A stretch of DNA of 64,000 nucleotides from Bradyrhizobium yuanmingense (GCF_900094575.1 NZ_FMAE01000001.1:434001-498000); one strand, 5' to 3'; positions 50,900-59,760 are shown, numbered from the stretch's first letter. The notes: generated by a model from the sequence alone, not told the origin. Program-made: numbers and translations.

Positions 50900-51955
50900 A
50901 TGAAACGACTCTTGCTGCTTGGATTGGCGCTTCTGGCCGGCATGGTGCCGGCAAGCGCCCAAACCCTGACGAAACTCAAGGCCGGCATGGTCACTGGCAT
51001 CGACCAGATTGGCCTGCCCATCGCGCTCGAGCGCGGCTTCTTCGAGAAGTACGGGCTCGACGTCACGATCGCACGCCCCTACGCCACCGGTGTCGACGCG
51101 CTGAACGCGTTGCAGGCCGGCGAGAGCGAGATCGTGCAGGTCGGCGTACCCATGATCGGCGCGGTGCTGCGCGGCATGGACCTCGTCGCGCTGGGCAATT
51201 ACAGCGGCAACGCCACCAAGGCCGGCTCCGATGCCACGATGGCGATCATCGCGCGCGAAGGCTCGGGCATCGTCAAGGGCGACCTGTCGACGTTGAAGGG
51301 CAAGAAGATCGCGGCGTCGTTCGGCACGATCAACCATCTCTACGTCCTAGCGACGCTGGAGAAGGCCGGACTGAAACCCGACGACGTAACATTGGTCAAC
51401 ACCCCGCCCCCGGACATGACCGTCGCCCTGCTCGCCAAGGGCATCGACGCGTTCTCGGGCTGGGACCCCTGGCCGATCGTCGCGGGCAAGGACGTGCCGG
51501 GCGCCGTCGAGATCATTCGGGGCGGCGACGTGATCTCCTATATCGGCTTCAACGTCGCGCTACGCCCATGGGTGCAGGCCAACGGCGAGACCATCGAGAA
51601 ATTCCTCGCCGCCGTCTCCGAGGCCGACCAATGGATGCGCAAGAACCCGAAGCTGGCGGCACAAGTCGCGACGCGCTGGATTCCAGGCCTGAAGCAGGAG
51701 GTCGCGGAGGCCGCGATGCAGTTCAACATCCAGCAGGCGGACCGCCGGCTGTCGGCGAACAACTACCGCGCGCTGTGGAGCGCCCAGGACCGGCTCACCC
51801 GGCTCGGCATCCTCAAATCGACCTTCGACGTCAATGCGCATATTGAGCCGAAGCACATTCTCAAGGTCATGAAAGACCGGCCTCAGCTGTTCGCCGACCT
51901 GCCGCCGATCCCGGAGACGGCGGCGATCACGCCGGGCTACGTGTTCAAGCCCTGA
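50900..51955 (+). CDS. ABC transporter substrate-binding protein, NitT/TauT type
   Basis: Periplasmic binding protein of 351 residues. Signal peptide residues 1-21 (LLLLGLALLAGMVPASAQ, cleavage after SAQ or ASA). Family features: GLPIALERGFFEKYGLDVTI near residue 37, GKKIAASFGTINHLYVLATL near 134, and DAFSGWDPWPIVAG near 187, resembling sulfonate/nitrate/pyrimidine-precursor binding proteins. The ligand cannot be predicted. It is the last gene of the five-gene operon beginning at 48187 and is followed by a GC-rich hairpin. Confidence 0.92.
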   Translation: MKRLLLLGLALLAGMVPASAQTLTKLKAGMVTGIDQIGLPIALERGFFEKYGLDVTIARPYATGVDALNALQAGESEIVQVGVPMIGAVLRGMDLVALGNYSGNATKAGSDATMAIIAREGSGIVKGDLSTLKGKKIAASFGTINHLYVLATLEKAGLKPDDVTLVNTPPPDMTVALLAKGIDAFSGWDPWPIVAGKDVPGAVEIIRGGDVISYIGFNVALRPWVQANGETIEKFLAAVSEADQWMRKNPKLAAQVATRWIPGLKQEVAEAAMQFNIQQADRRLSANNYRALWSAQDRLTRLGILKSTFDVNAHIEPKHILKVMKDRPQLFADLPPIPETAAITPGYVFKP

Positions 51956-51974
51956 GCATTGTTGCAAACGTCCA

Positions 51975-51999
51975 GACCGGCGCGCCATGCGCGCCGGTC
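51975..51999. terminator. Bidirectional GC-rich hairpin between convergent operons
   Basis: GACCGGCGCGC, loop CAT, GCGCGCCGGTC: a perfect 11-base stem starting 20 bases after the binding-protein stop and 35 bases from the convergent peroxidase stop. No T-tract on either strand, so it is only a terminator-like structure; location between convergent genes supports that role. Confidence 0.55.
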
Positions 52000-52034
52000 C
52001 GGCCCATCGTCTGCAACGCTGGCGGGCGTCTGGT

Positions 52035-53582
52035 CTAGACGGTCGAGATGCCGTCGATCGGGCTGATATCCCCGACGAAACGCAGCAGGTCGGCCATCGT
52101 GAATTCGCCCGGCACTTGCGACGGCAGCGTCGGCTTCCAGGTCTTGCCCTTGAGCCAGAGATACGACTGGTGGTCGCCATGGACGAGGCCGACGAAGACC
52201 TCGGCAAGCAGGGTCGCGCCGACCGGGCCGAGCCTTTCGCCGCTGCCCCGCTGCTCCGCCTCCTTGAGGATGTAGTACCAGAGCGGGGTGTTTTGGTGCA
52301 GGCCATGCTTCTTCGCCACGGCGCCGTCGCTCCCCTTCGAGATTTCTTCCGGCGTCAGCGGATTCTTGATCTTCATGGCCTTGGCGACGTCCTGCCCGGA
52401 CGGCAATCCGAGCAACACGCCGCGCTTGAGGTTGCGGAACGGCAGGCTGCCGCCGTCACCAGGCAGGGTATGGAGTTGCGGCACGATGAACGGGTCGATC
52501 TTGCGGGAGGGATTGAGCGTCACGCCCGCAGGGTTGCTCGGCAGCACCTGAAAGTAGCGCCGCCAGTCGATGATCCAGTTGCTCGAAAGCACCGGAAGCG
52601 GGAGCGGCGGCTGAATCGGATTGGGCGCGAGATCTCCGATGATTCCTCCCGAAAGTCCCGTGAACCTGAACAGCAAATCGAGAGTTGCAGGAATCCCGCC
52701 CGGGCCGGGCGTGAAGATCCGGTTGTGGCTATAGACCTGGCGCACCATGCTGTGGCCGAGACGATAGACGGCGCCCGAAAACTCGACGGGCATGTAGGGG
52801 ATCTTCTTGAAGCGGTAGAAGCGCCGCCCCTGCTCGAGGATCTTGGCGACGAGCCCCTTCTCGGTGATCCGCTCCACGAAATCGTGCAGGACCATCCATT
52901 GGTAGTGCCAGGTCACGATCCGGCGCGCTTCCTCGAAGATCTCGCCCGCCGGCTTGCCGGACGCCGCGAGCTGATCGCAGACCTTGTTGTGAAACTTCAG
53001 CATCGCAAGGTGGGTTTGCGCGACGACCAGGTTCTCGTCGTTGCGGTGATCGCCGATCAGGGCAAACCCCTCGGGATTGCGCGGCAGGTCGTTGCGATGA
53101 TCGCCGGTGATGTCATCGACGTTGACGGTCTTGCCGATCAGCAGCTTGGGGCCCGGTGTCTTGCCGCTGTCGCTGGCCGAATTGCGCGCGTAGAGATGAC
53201 GGCTGCCGTCGGGGCCGAGACCATAGACGCTGTCGAGATCGAGTGCGGGCGTGCGGAAATTCGTGACCGCCGTCGGATCGGCTTCCTTCTCGCCGAAGGA
53301 GGTCAGATCGAGCGTGATGTCGTGATCCACGAATTGGCCGAGATAGGTGAAACCCGCCGGGACGTTGAGGTTGTTGCCCGCGGCGTCGCCGGGGGCGGGA
53401 TCCTTCATCGCGTCGGCGAGCTCGCGCAGCGGACCGTCGTCGACAGCCAGCGGCTCCAGGGTTGGAAACATCCGGCCAAACATGCCCGGATCGTCGTGTC
53501 CGGAAAGCGTATCCAGAAATTGTCGCGTCGGTTGACGTCCGGCCTTGCCGTGACCGGGATGAACATTCACGTCGGTTCCCAT
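52035..53582 (-). CDS. Animal-type haem peroxidase (peroxidase-cyclooxygenase superfamily)
   Basis: Predicted haem peroxidase of 515 residues. Residues known from myeloperoxidase can be matched: distal His87 in LGQFVDHDITLD, catalytic Arg and haem-linking Glu in GDHRNDENL (Arg180, Glu183), LKFHNKV after it, and proximal His277 in YRLGHSMVRQVYSHNRIF. No signal peptide is seen; export would need a different route. ATG at 53582 has AGGAG six bases upstream, so the longer frame to 53639 is not needed. Bacterial members are uncommon; the substrate (halide, lipid or other) is unknown. No partner gene is adjacent. Confidence 0.85.
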   Translation of the reverse strand: MGTDVNVHPGHGKAGRQPTRQFLDTLSGHDDPGMFGRMFPTLEPLAVDDGPLRELADAMKDPAPGDAAGNNLNVPAGFTYLGQFVDHDITLDLTSFGEKEADPTAVTNFRTPALDLDSVYGLGPDGSRHLYARNSASDSGKTPGPKLLIGKTVNVDDITGDHRNDLPRNPEGFALIGDHRNDENLVVAQTHLAMLKFHNKVCDQLAASGKPAGEIFEEARRIVTWHYQWMVLHDFVERITEKGLVAKILEQGRRFYRFKKIPYMPVEFSGAVYRLGHSMVRQVYSHNRIFTPGPGGIPATLDLLFRFTGLSGGIIGDLAPNPIQPPLPLPVLSSNWIIDWRRYFQVLPSNPAGVTLNPSRKIDPFIVPQLHTLPGDGGSLPFRNLKRGVLLGLPSGQDVAKAMKIKNPLTPEEISKGSDGAVAKKHGLHQNTPLWYYILKEAEQRGSGERLGPVGATLLAEVFVGLVHGDHQSYLWLKGKTWKPTLPSQVPGEFTMADLLRFVGDISPIDGISTV

Positions 53583-53837
53583 CGCTTGCTCCTGCTCAAA
53601 TGCTTTAGGGGAGAGGGGCGCCGAAGATGTCGCTTCCAAAATTCTCGTTTCAGTATACGTTCAGAAGAATTGCCCCTCAGGGTGTAGTACGATGAAATAT
53701 TACTACAGATTGCATTCTCTGGGCGGCTCCTACCGCGAGGCTTTTTGCCCCACCAGCCACACAGGCTTTTGATCGTCCGAAGCTCGAGCAGGAAAGACTA
53801 AGGCGCGATCGACGCGTCGGCTGAATCTCTCAGCGCG

Positions 53838-54110
53838 TCAGCGCTTGGCAGCGAACCGCGACCAGATCTCAGCGTCCGTGTAGAAGTCCACGCCGCCATC
53901 GAGATCTCTCACCAGCCACTCGCCGAGATAGACGATCTGGGTGCCGCTGCGCCGCTCGTGCCGAAGCTCGAATTTTCCGTCGGCATCCTTCTGCAGCGAG
54001 CAATTCGACTGAACCCAGCTCGGCCACTCCTGCAACGGCTGCCCCAAAAATTGCCAGGCAACCAACGCCGCGTTGTCCGACAGGGGTTCTAAGCGCAGTG
54101 TCTTGGTCAC
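53838..54110 (-). CDS. Small protein of unknown function
   Basis: Reading from GTG at 54110, which follows GGAG by about 6 bases, gives 90 residues rich in Trp and acidic residues (EPLSDNAALVAWQFLGQ, EWPSWVQSNCSLQKDADG, IVYLGEWLVRDLDGG). It is soluble, with no signal peptide and one Cys. An in-frame upstream start at 54191 would add 27 residues but lacks a site. No family recognised; the pattern of hydrophobics suggests a real, compact fold. It is followed by a 255-base stretch without visible genes before the peroxidase start. Confidence 0.5.
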   Translation of the reverse strand: MTKTLRLEPLSDNAALVAWQFLGQPLQEWPSWVQSNCSLQKDADGKFELRHERRSGTQIVYLGEWLVRDLDGGVDFYTDAEIWSRFAAKR

Positions 54111-54253
54111 GTGATCTCCACCATGCGAATTGTCCCCCGATGCAACGCCTCGGGACCGGAAAGGTTTGGAATCGTCGTTCCGTGGCAGCATGCCTGACCG
54201 TTTTCAACGGTTCCTCTACTTTTTCGTCCGTGAAAACCCGGTCCCCGCGCGCC

Positions 54254-54985
54254 CTAACCGATCGTCTGCAGCACCGGAAACGTCTCCAGCAGCCAGATGC
54301 TCACATTCGAGACCGCGCCGGTGAGAAAGCCGATGCCGGTGAGCACCATCAGGACGCCCATGGCGCGCTCGACGTTGACGAGGTGGCCCTTCATGCGCGC
54401 GAACAGTGCGGAGAACTGTTCGATCATCAGCGCGGCGATCAGGAATGGGATGCCGAGGCCCGCGGAATAGACCGCGAGCAGGCCGGCGCCCCTCGTCACC
54501 GTGGCTTCCGCCGCGGCGACCGAGAGGATCGCGGCGAGGATCGGGCCGATGCAGGGTGTCCAGCCGAACGCGAATGCGAGGCCCATGATATAGGCGCCCC
54601 ACAGGCCGACCGGTTTGGGGATCGGCAGGCGTCCTTCCCGCATCAGAAAGCCGATCCGCGTCAGGCCGAGAAAGTGCAGGCCCATGATGATGATGACGAT
54701 GCCGGCGAGGATCGACAGCTCCGCCGACCAGGCACGGATCAGCCCGCCGATCAGCGAAGCGCTGGCGCCGAGCGCCACGAAGATGGTGGAGAAGCCGAGC
54801 ACGAACAGGAGCGCCGACATCATGATCGCGCGCTTGGAGGCCGCGACCGGCTCGTCGCTCTCGACATGCTCGATCGTGGCGCCCGTGAGGTAAACCAGAT
54901 AGGGCGGAACCAGAGGCAGGACGCAAGGCGAGAGGAAGCTGACGAGGCCGGCAATCAGTGCGGCCGGAATCGAAACATTTTGCAT
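54254..54985 (-). CDS. ccdA: CcdA-type cytochrome c biogenesis/thiol transport membrane protein
   Basis: Integral membrane protein of 243 residues with six helices of the DsbD/CcdA superfamily. The two redox Cys are at SFLSPCVLPLVPPYLVYLTG (Cys21) and GWTPCIGPILAAIL (near residue 143), each followed by Pro-containing turns as in CcdA. It would pass reducing equivalents from cytoplasmic thioredoxin to periplasmic thiols for cytochrome c maturation. No thioredoxin-like or ccm gene is adjacent. Start ATG at 54985 fits the family N-terminus. Confidence 0.9.
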   Translation of the reverse strand: MQNVSIPAALIAGLVSFLSPCVLPLVPPYLVYLTGATIEHVESDEPVAASKRAIMMSALLFVLGFSTIFVALGASASLIGGLIRAWSAELSILAGIVIIIMGLHFLGLTRIGFLMREGRLPIPKPVGLWGAYIMGLAFAFGWTPCIGPILAAILSVAAAEATVTRGAGLLAVYSAGLGIPFLIAALMIEQFSALFARMKGHLVNVERAMGVLMVLTGIGFLTGAVSNVSIWLLETFPVLQTIG

Positions 54986-55191
54986 GATGCAATCGGAGCC
55001 ATCTCAGGCCCCGTCAGGGCGCGCAGGGAACGCGCCCGGCCCGGAGCCGAACCGGCTCTGGTGTAGCCCATGCCGGAGAATGCGCAACAGAGGCGCACAA
55101 AGCCAGGGCTCCGCCCGATGCCCTCCGTGATCACAGATGCGGCATCGGGACGCGCACAAACCTCGCCGGAAAGCGAGATTGGGCGGCGCGG

Positions 55192-55458
55192 CTACTTCAC
55201 CACGCGGAGCAGCGGACGCCGGGGCTGGTCCTGCGTCTGCTTGGAAGGGGGCGGCGGCTCGCTGGCAGCGCTCCGCAGCATTTCGTCGCACAGCGCCTTG
55301 AGATCGGCACTGTCGATTCCTTTCAGTTTCATCCTGACGTCGAGGATGACGATGGACAGCATCTCGGCCGACTCGCGGCTGTTGCAGGCATTGAGAACCC
55401 TGCGGCACTCCTCGAGCGTTTCCAGCACCGACTGCAACTGTTCGTCTGAATGCGACAC
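55192..55458 (-). CDS. Small helical protein of unknown function
   Basis: From GTG 55458 the frame gives 88 residues (SHSDEQLQSVLETLEECRRV then LNACNSRESAEMLSIVILDV and IDSADLKALCDEML), almost entirely amphipathic helix with three Cys, and a Pro-rich tail ending QPRRPLLRVVK. GTG 55539 would lengthen it to 115 residues; neither has a strong ribosome site. Family not recognised. A short helical regulator or adaptor is imaginable but unsupported. Confidence 0.5.
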   Translation of the reverse strand: MSHSDEQLQSVLETLEECRRVLNACNSRESAEMLSIVILDVRMKLKGIDSADLKALCDEMLRSAASEPPPPSKQTQDQPRRPLLRVVK

Positions 55459-55943
55459 CGGCGTTCTTTCCGTTAATTCGGCCTGCGAGACGTATCTGTC
55501 ACGCCCCCTTCGGCCCCCATGGAAGACGATAGATAGCACGAGGCGACTGCGCCTTCGAACCTGATTTCAGTGTGTTTCTGCTGTGGAACCGGGTTCCCGC
55601 TCGCATCGCCATGCGGCGCCTTTGGCGACCGCAGCAATGCTCCGGGAGCGAACGCCTGACGCGGTGCGATTGATCCAGCAACGGCGAAGAGCACCGACTC
55701 CTGCGCAAGACCGTTCATTGCAGTCAGCGCCGGCACTCCCGCAGCCATCTCGCGGCTCGCAACGGAACTCACGTCATACCCCTCACTCGAGCCGATTAGC
55801 CTCGCCCGAATTCCCAGCCCATGGGAGCATCCAAATACCGCCCTAAGGTAGTAAGGATGACGTTCAAAACTCGTCGTTCCCCAACCCGTCGTGGTTGTGG
55901 TTTGCGCCAGATTCTGCCAGTTTAGCGTTCCAAAGGGAATTGT
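55459..55943. other. Non-coding stretch upstream of LysR gene
   Basis: About 485 bases between the small helical protein and a LysR gene. Open frames here lack credible starts or protein character. No repeat-family copy or strong hairpin was seen; it probably holds the two divergent promoters. Confidence 0.5.
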
Positions 55944-56993
55944 ATGCACTCCTTGGCGGAAAGGGGCGTTCCTCTGGAGGAACGCCCAAAGACAAATATC
56001 AGCGGCCTCTCCGACTGGGACGCCGCCCGCATATTCTTGGAAGTCGTCCGATGCGGAAGCTTTCGCTCGGCGGCCGAGCGCCTGTCTCTGTCGATCAACG
56101 CCGTGCGGCGCCGCATCGACGATTTCGAACGCCAGACCGGCACCACGTTATTCACGCGCGACGTCCACGGCACCCATCTGACCGATGAGGGCGCCCTGGT
56201 GGTCTCCGCCGTCGAGCGCATGGAGGCAGCCACCTTCGACGTGCTGCGCGCCAGCGATTCGATGGCCAACGCGCTGTCGGGCGAGGTCCGCGTCGCCGTC
56301 ACCGAGGGGCTCGGCACATTCTGGCTTGCCCCCCGCCTGGTCGAATTCCAGCAGGCCTATCCGAAGATCCTGGTGGACCTGCATTGCGCGATGCGCTCGG
56401 CCGACGTCTCGCGCCACGAGGCCGACGTCGCCATTCATCTGTCCCGTCCCTCGGCGCTGGACATCAAGCTGGTGCGGCTCGGCCGCATGCATCTGATGTT
56501 CTGGGCCTCGGAGAAATACATCGCAAAGCATGGCGCGCCGCGCTCGGCGGCGGAATTGATCAAGCATCGTCTGGTGCTGCAATTCGCCGACCAGCTCGCC
56601 GCCAAGGAATCCTTCGAAAGCTTCTTCCCGGGCGTGTCCGAACGTGACCTTCTGGTCATGAAGACCAACGTCTCGAGCGCCAACTATTGGGCGGTCGCGA
56701 ATGGCGCCGGCATCGGCGTCTTCCCGAGCTACGCCATTGCGCTCGGCGGGAAATTAATTCCACTGGAGGTCGAGCTGAACCGACCGCTGGATATCTGGCT
56801 GTCCTACCACCCTGGTAGCGGCCGTATCCCGCGCGTGCGGCACATGATTGACTGGCTGATCGAGGCTTTCAATCCGGCCCGCTTCCCGTGGTTTAAGGAA
56901 GAGTTCGTGCACCCGCATGAATTCAAGGACTCGTATATGGGCGAACCCCTGACCCAGCTCTTCGGGGGATTTTCAACCGAAGAACAAAGGTGA
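55944..56993 (+). CDS. LysR family transcriptional regulator (LysR-XRE pair)
   Basis: Regulator of 349 residues, longer than usual. A 22-residue N-terminal extension precedes the HTH (SDWDAARIFLEVVRCGSFRS, LSLSINAVRRRIDDFERQTG), and the effector domain starts near residue 110 (SGEVRVAVTEGLGTFWLAPR). A C-terminal extension of about 35 residues (PWFKEEFVHPHEFKDSYMGE and on) is unusual. Its stop codon overlaps a possible GTG start of the downstream XRE regulator, so the two regulators are translationally coupled. Targets are unknown. Confidence 0.87.
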   Translation: MHSLAERGVPLEERPKTNISGLSDWDAARIFLEVVRCGSFRSAAERLSLSINAVRRRIDDFERQTGTTLFTRDVHGTHLTDEGALVVSAVERMEAATFDVLRASDSMANALSGEVRVAVTEGLGTFWLAPRLVEFQQAYPKILVDLHCAMRSADVSRHEADVAIHLSRPSALDIKLVRLGRMHLMFWASEKYIAKHGAPRSAAELIKHRLVLQFADQLAAKESFESFFPGVSERDLLVMKTNVSSANYWAVANGAGIGVFPSYAIALGGKLIPLEVELNRPLDIWLSYHPGSGRIPRVRHMIDWLIEAFNPARFPWFKEEFVHPHEFKDSYMGEPLTQLFGGFSTEEQR

Positions 56994-57001
56994 AAACAGA
57001 G

Positions 57002-57394
57002 ATGAAAGCAGCGGCCAAAAGAATGAAGCAGCGCAGCGCGGGCAAGCCGGACATCGAGCTTGGCAAGCGGATCCGTCTGCGGCGCGTCGAGATGAAGATC
57101 TCGCAGGCCGAGCTCGGCGAGAAGCTCGGCGTCAGCTTCCAGCAGGTGCAGAAATACGAGAAGGGCGTCAATCGCGTCGGCGCGGCCCGGCTTCAGCAGA
57201 TCGCCTCCGCCCTCGATGTGCCCGTGACCTTCTTCTACGACGGCGACAACAAGGCCCGCGAAGTCGAGAGCCTGCTCTTTCTCGATTCGGCCTTCAGCCT
57301 CCGCCTGCTGCGCGCCTACAGCAAGATCAAGGATCAGACGGTGCAGCGTCAGCTCGTCTCGCTGATGGAATCGATCGCGGCGAACGAGAGCTGA
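57002..57394 (+). CDS. XRE family helix-turn-helix regulator
   Basis: Regulator of 130 residues. HTH_3 domain at about residues 20-78: LGKRIRLRRVEMKISQAELG, KLGVSFQQVQKYEKGVNRVG, LQQIASALDVPVTFFYDG, followed by a 50-residue helical C-terminus. This form resembles a group of rhizobial XRE regulators. ATG at 57002 sits 9 bases after AAGGTG; an upstream GTG at 56990 overlaps the LysR stop by four bases. A weak GGCCGG/CCGGCC hairpin (57394-57413) overlaps and follows the stop. Confidence 0.88.
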   Translation: MKAAAKRMKQRSAGKPDIELGKRIRLRRVEMKISQAELGEKLGVSFQQVQKYEKGVNRVGAARLQQIASALDVPVTFFYDGDNKAREVESLLFLDSAFSLRLLRAYSKIKDQTVQRQLVSLMESIAANES

Positions 57395-57692
57395 GGCCGG
57401 TCGACGGTCCGGCCTTCACGGCCGACGTTCAATCCGCCGCGTCACGGGGGCGCGGCCGGATTGCACGAGATCGGCCGAAAGATGTCTGCGCGCAACCGCG
57501 CGCGGCCGGTCTCGGGGCGGCATGGCCGCCCCTTTTTGTTGGCGGTCTTCCCCCGACCTTTCCGCCTCCGTCGAACGCCGCGCGCCATGCAATCGCAGCA
57601 CAGGCGGATGCAGGCTCTGCTCTCCCGCGCCGGTTGACCGCGGCGGCGCCTGCGCCGCACATTGCGCCTCGCCACCGAGCAGCGAGCGCGCG

Positions 57693-58514
57693 ATGCCAGA
57701 CGTTATCAGCACGACCGGAACACCTTACGCCGACGGCAAGATTCTGACGCACACGGCCGATGGCGTCGGCGTGATCACCTTCAACAATCCCGACAAGCGC
57801 AACGCGATGTCGCTGGAGATGTGGGAGGGATTTGGCGAGGCGTTGACGGCCTTGCGCGACGACGACACGGTGCGCGTCGTGATCCTGCGCGGCGCCGGCG
57901 GCAAGGCGTTCGTCTCGGGTGCCGACATCAGCCAGTTCGAGAAGGTGAGGCACAATGCGGCGGCATCCGAGCAATACGCCAAGCGCAGCGCCGCCCAGCG
58001 CGCGCTGCTCGCCGATTATCCCAAGCCGACCATCGCCTGCATCGACGGCTATTGCCTCGGCGGCGGCATGCAGGTCGCCATGCTCGCCGACATCCGCCTC
58101 GCCTCGCATGAAAGCCAGTTCGGCATTCCCGCCGCCAAGCTCGGCATCGCCTATGGCTATGACGGCCTGCGGCATCTGGTGTCGCTGGTCGGGCCGTCCT
58201 GGGCGCGGCTGCTGATGTATACGGGCATGCGCATCGATTCCGCCGAGGCGCTGCGCATCGGCCTCGTCGAGCGCGTGTTTCCGCAAGGCGAGCTCTGGGG
58301 CGAGACCATGGCGATGGCCGAGACGATCGCGCAGAACGCCCCGCTCGCGATCAAGGCGGCCAAGATCACAATCGCGCAGGTGCTGAAGGACGAGAGCCGG
58401 CGCGACATGGAGGCGATCAAGGTGATCGGCAATGCCTGCATGGACAGCGTGGATTTCCGCGAGGGCCGGCAGGCCTTCATGGAAAAGCGGAAGCCGCAGT
58501 TTAGGGGGAAGTAA
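57693..58514 (+). CDS. Enoyl-CoA hydratase/isomerase family protein
   Basis: Crotonase-fold protein of 273 residues. The oxyanion-hole segments are GGKAFVSGADISQFEKV near residue 70 and IDGYCLGGGMQVAMLADIRL near 117; KLGIAYGYDGLRHLVSLVG near 150 lies where catalytic acids occur, but the usual paired Glu is absent here. It is distinct from the paralogue at 5538. ATG at 57693 gives family length; the frame is open upstream in high-GC sequence without family resemblance. Substrate unknown. Convergent with the dehydrogenase at 58548. Confidence 0.86.
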   Translation: MPDVISTTGTPYADGKILTHTADGVGVITFNNPDKRNAMSLEMWEGFGEALTALRDDDTVRVVILRGAGGKAFVSGADISQFEKVRHNAAASEQYAKRSAAQRALLADYPKPTIACIDGYCLGGGMQVAMLADIRLASHESQFGIPAAKLGIAYGYDGLRHLVSLVGPSWARLLMYTGMRIDSAEALRIGLVERVFPQGELWGETMAMAETIAQNAPLAIKAAKITIAQVLKDESRRDMEAIKVIGNACMDSVDFREGRQAFMEKRKPQFRGK

Positions 58515-58547
58515 TTTCGTCGTGGAGAGAGGCCAGGAGCACAGCCC

Positions 58548-59627
58548 CTACAGCGCTCCCAGCACCGCTTTCGTGATGTCAGCCGTGCCATTGCCGCCGC
58601 CGAATTCCATCGGCTTGATGCCGCCGGCATAGACCTGGTCCACCGCACGCTCGATCGTCTCGCCGGCTTCCGCAGCGCTCTCGATGCCGTGCTTGTCGGC
58701 GAGCCAATCCAGCATCATCGCGGCGGACAGGATCATGCCGGTGGGGTTGGCCTTGCCCTGCCCCATGATGTCAGGCGCCGTGCCGTGGCACGGCTGGAAC
58801 ACCGCGTATTTGTCACCGATGTCGGCGGACGGCGCCATGCCGAGGCCGCCGATCAGGCTCGCGGTGATGTCGGAGACGATGTCGCCGAACATGTTCTCCA
58901 TCACCATCACGTCGAAATCCCAGGGACGCTTGACCAGCATCGCCGAGCAGGCATCGACATAGAGCCGGTCGGTCTTCACGTCAGGATGCTTCTTCTCGAT
59001 CTCGTCGAAGATGCCGCGGAAGAACGCGAACGCCTTGAATACGTTCGCCTTATCGACGCAGGTGAGCGCGCCCGGCTTGCCGCGCGCCTTGCGCCGCTCG
59101 GCAAGGCGAAACGAGAACTCGAACAAACGCTCGGAGGTTTTGCGCGTGATCACCATGGTCTCGCGCGCGTCCTCGTGGGTGACGATGCCCTTGCCCATCG
59201 AGGCGAACAGGCCTTCGGTGGACTCGCGGATCACGACGAGATCGATGCCGCGCTGGTCCGCGCCGACGATCGGGCTCGGCACGCCCGGAATGAGGCGCGC
59301 CGGGCGCACGCCGGCATAGAGATCGAAGATGAAGCGCAGCTCGATCTGCGGCGCGATCTCGGTGTTGTCGGGATAGCGCACCGACGGCAGGCCGCAGGCT
59401 CCGAGCAGGATCGCGTCCGCCTCCTCGCAGAGCTTGATGGTGCTATCCGGCATCGACTTGCCGGTCGCGAGATAATGGTTGGCGCCGGCCGGCGCCTCGG
59501 TGAAGCGGAAGCCGAGGCCGGACTTCTCGCCGACCTTGCGCAGCACCTCCAGCGCCGGCGCCATGACTTCAGGGCCGATGCCGTCACCGGCGAGCACGGC
59601 AATGTGGAAGGCGTTGTTTGCGGACAT
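58548..59627 (-). CDS. Isocitrate/isopropylmalate dehydrogenase family protein
   Basis: NAD(P)-dependent beta-decarboxylating dehydrogenase of 359 residues. Motifs: AVLAGDGIGPEVMAPALEVL at the start, ELRFIFDLYAGVRPARLIPG near 95 (substrate Arg residues), VVIRESTEGLFASMG near 130, CVDKANVFKAFAFFR near 183 (catalytic Lys), MENMFGDIVSDITASLIGGL near 238 (metal Asp) and CHGTAPDIMGQGKANPTG near 273. Length is near LeuB and tartrate dehydrogenase; absence of leuCD neighbours and the substrate-loop sequence ESTEGLF suggest a catabolic hydroxyacid enzyme. Reaction not resolved. Confidence 0.87.
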   Translation of the reverse strand: MSANNAFHIAVLAGDGIGPEVMAPALEVLRKVGEKSGLGFRFTEAPAGANHYLATGKSMPDSTIKLCEEADAILLGACGLPSVRYPDNTEIAPQIELRFIFDLYAGVRPARLIPGVPSPIVGADQRGIDLVVIRESTEGLFASMGKGIVTHEDARETMVITRKTSERLFEFSFRLAERRKARGKPGALTCVDKANVFKAFAFFRGIFDEIEKKHPDVKTDRLYVDACSAMLVKRPWDFDVMVMENMFGDIVSDITASLIGGLGMAPSADIGDKYAVFQPCHGTAPDIMGQGKANPTGMILSAAMMLDWLADKHGIESAAEAGETIERAVDQVYAGGIKPMEFGGGNGTADITKAVLGAL

Positions 59628-59658
59628 TTAAGGCCTCAAGGGAGGTGTCAACCAGGTC

Positions 59659-59743
59659 GTCATTGCGAGCGAAGCGAAGCAATCCAGAACTGCATCCACG
59701 GAGACATTCTGGATTGCTTCGTCGCTTCGCTCCTCGCAATGAC
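59659..59743. repeat. Intergenic inverted repeat, family A
   Basis: Left arm CGTCATTGCGAGCGAAGCG...CAATCCAGAA and right arm TTCTGGATTGCTTCG...CCTCGCAATGACG. It is the same family as the copy at 77-148; the right arm carries a few extra bases (CTTCGTCGCTTCGCTCC), so the stem is interrupted. It separates the dehydrogenase promoter from the alcohol dehydrogenase 3' end. Confidence 0.9.
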
Positions 59744-59760
59744 GAGGGAGAGAGCATTCG

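Noticed and set aside
57394..57413. Terminator after the XRE gene
   Set aside because: GGCCGG/CCGGCC can pair, but it overlaps the stop codon and is followed by TTCAC without a T-run; too weak to list as a terminator.
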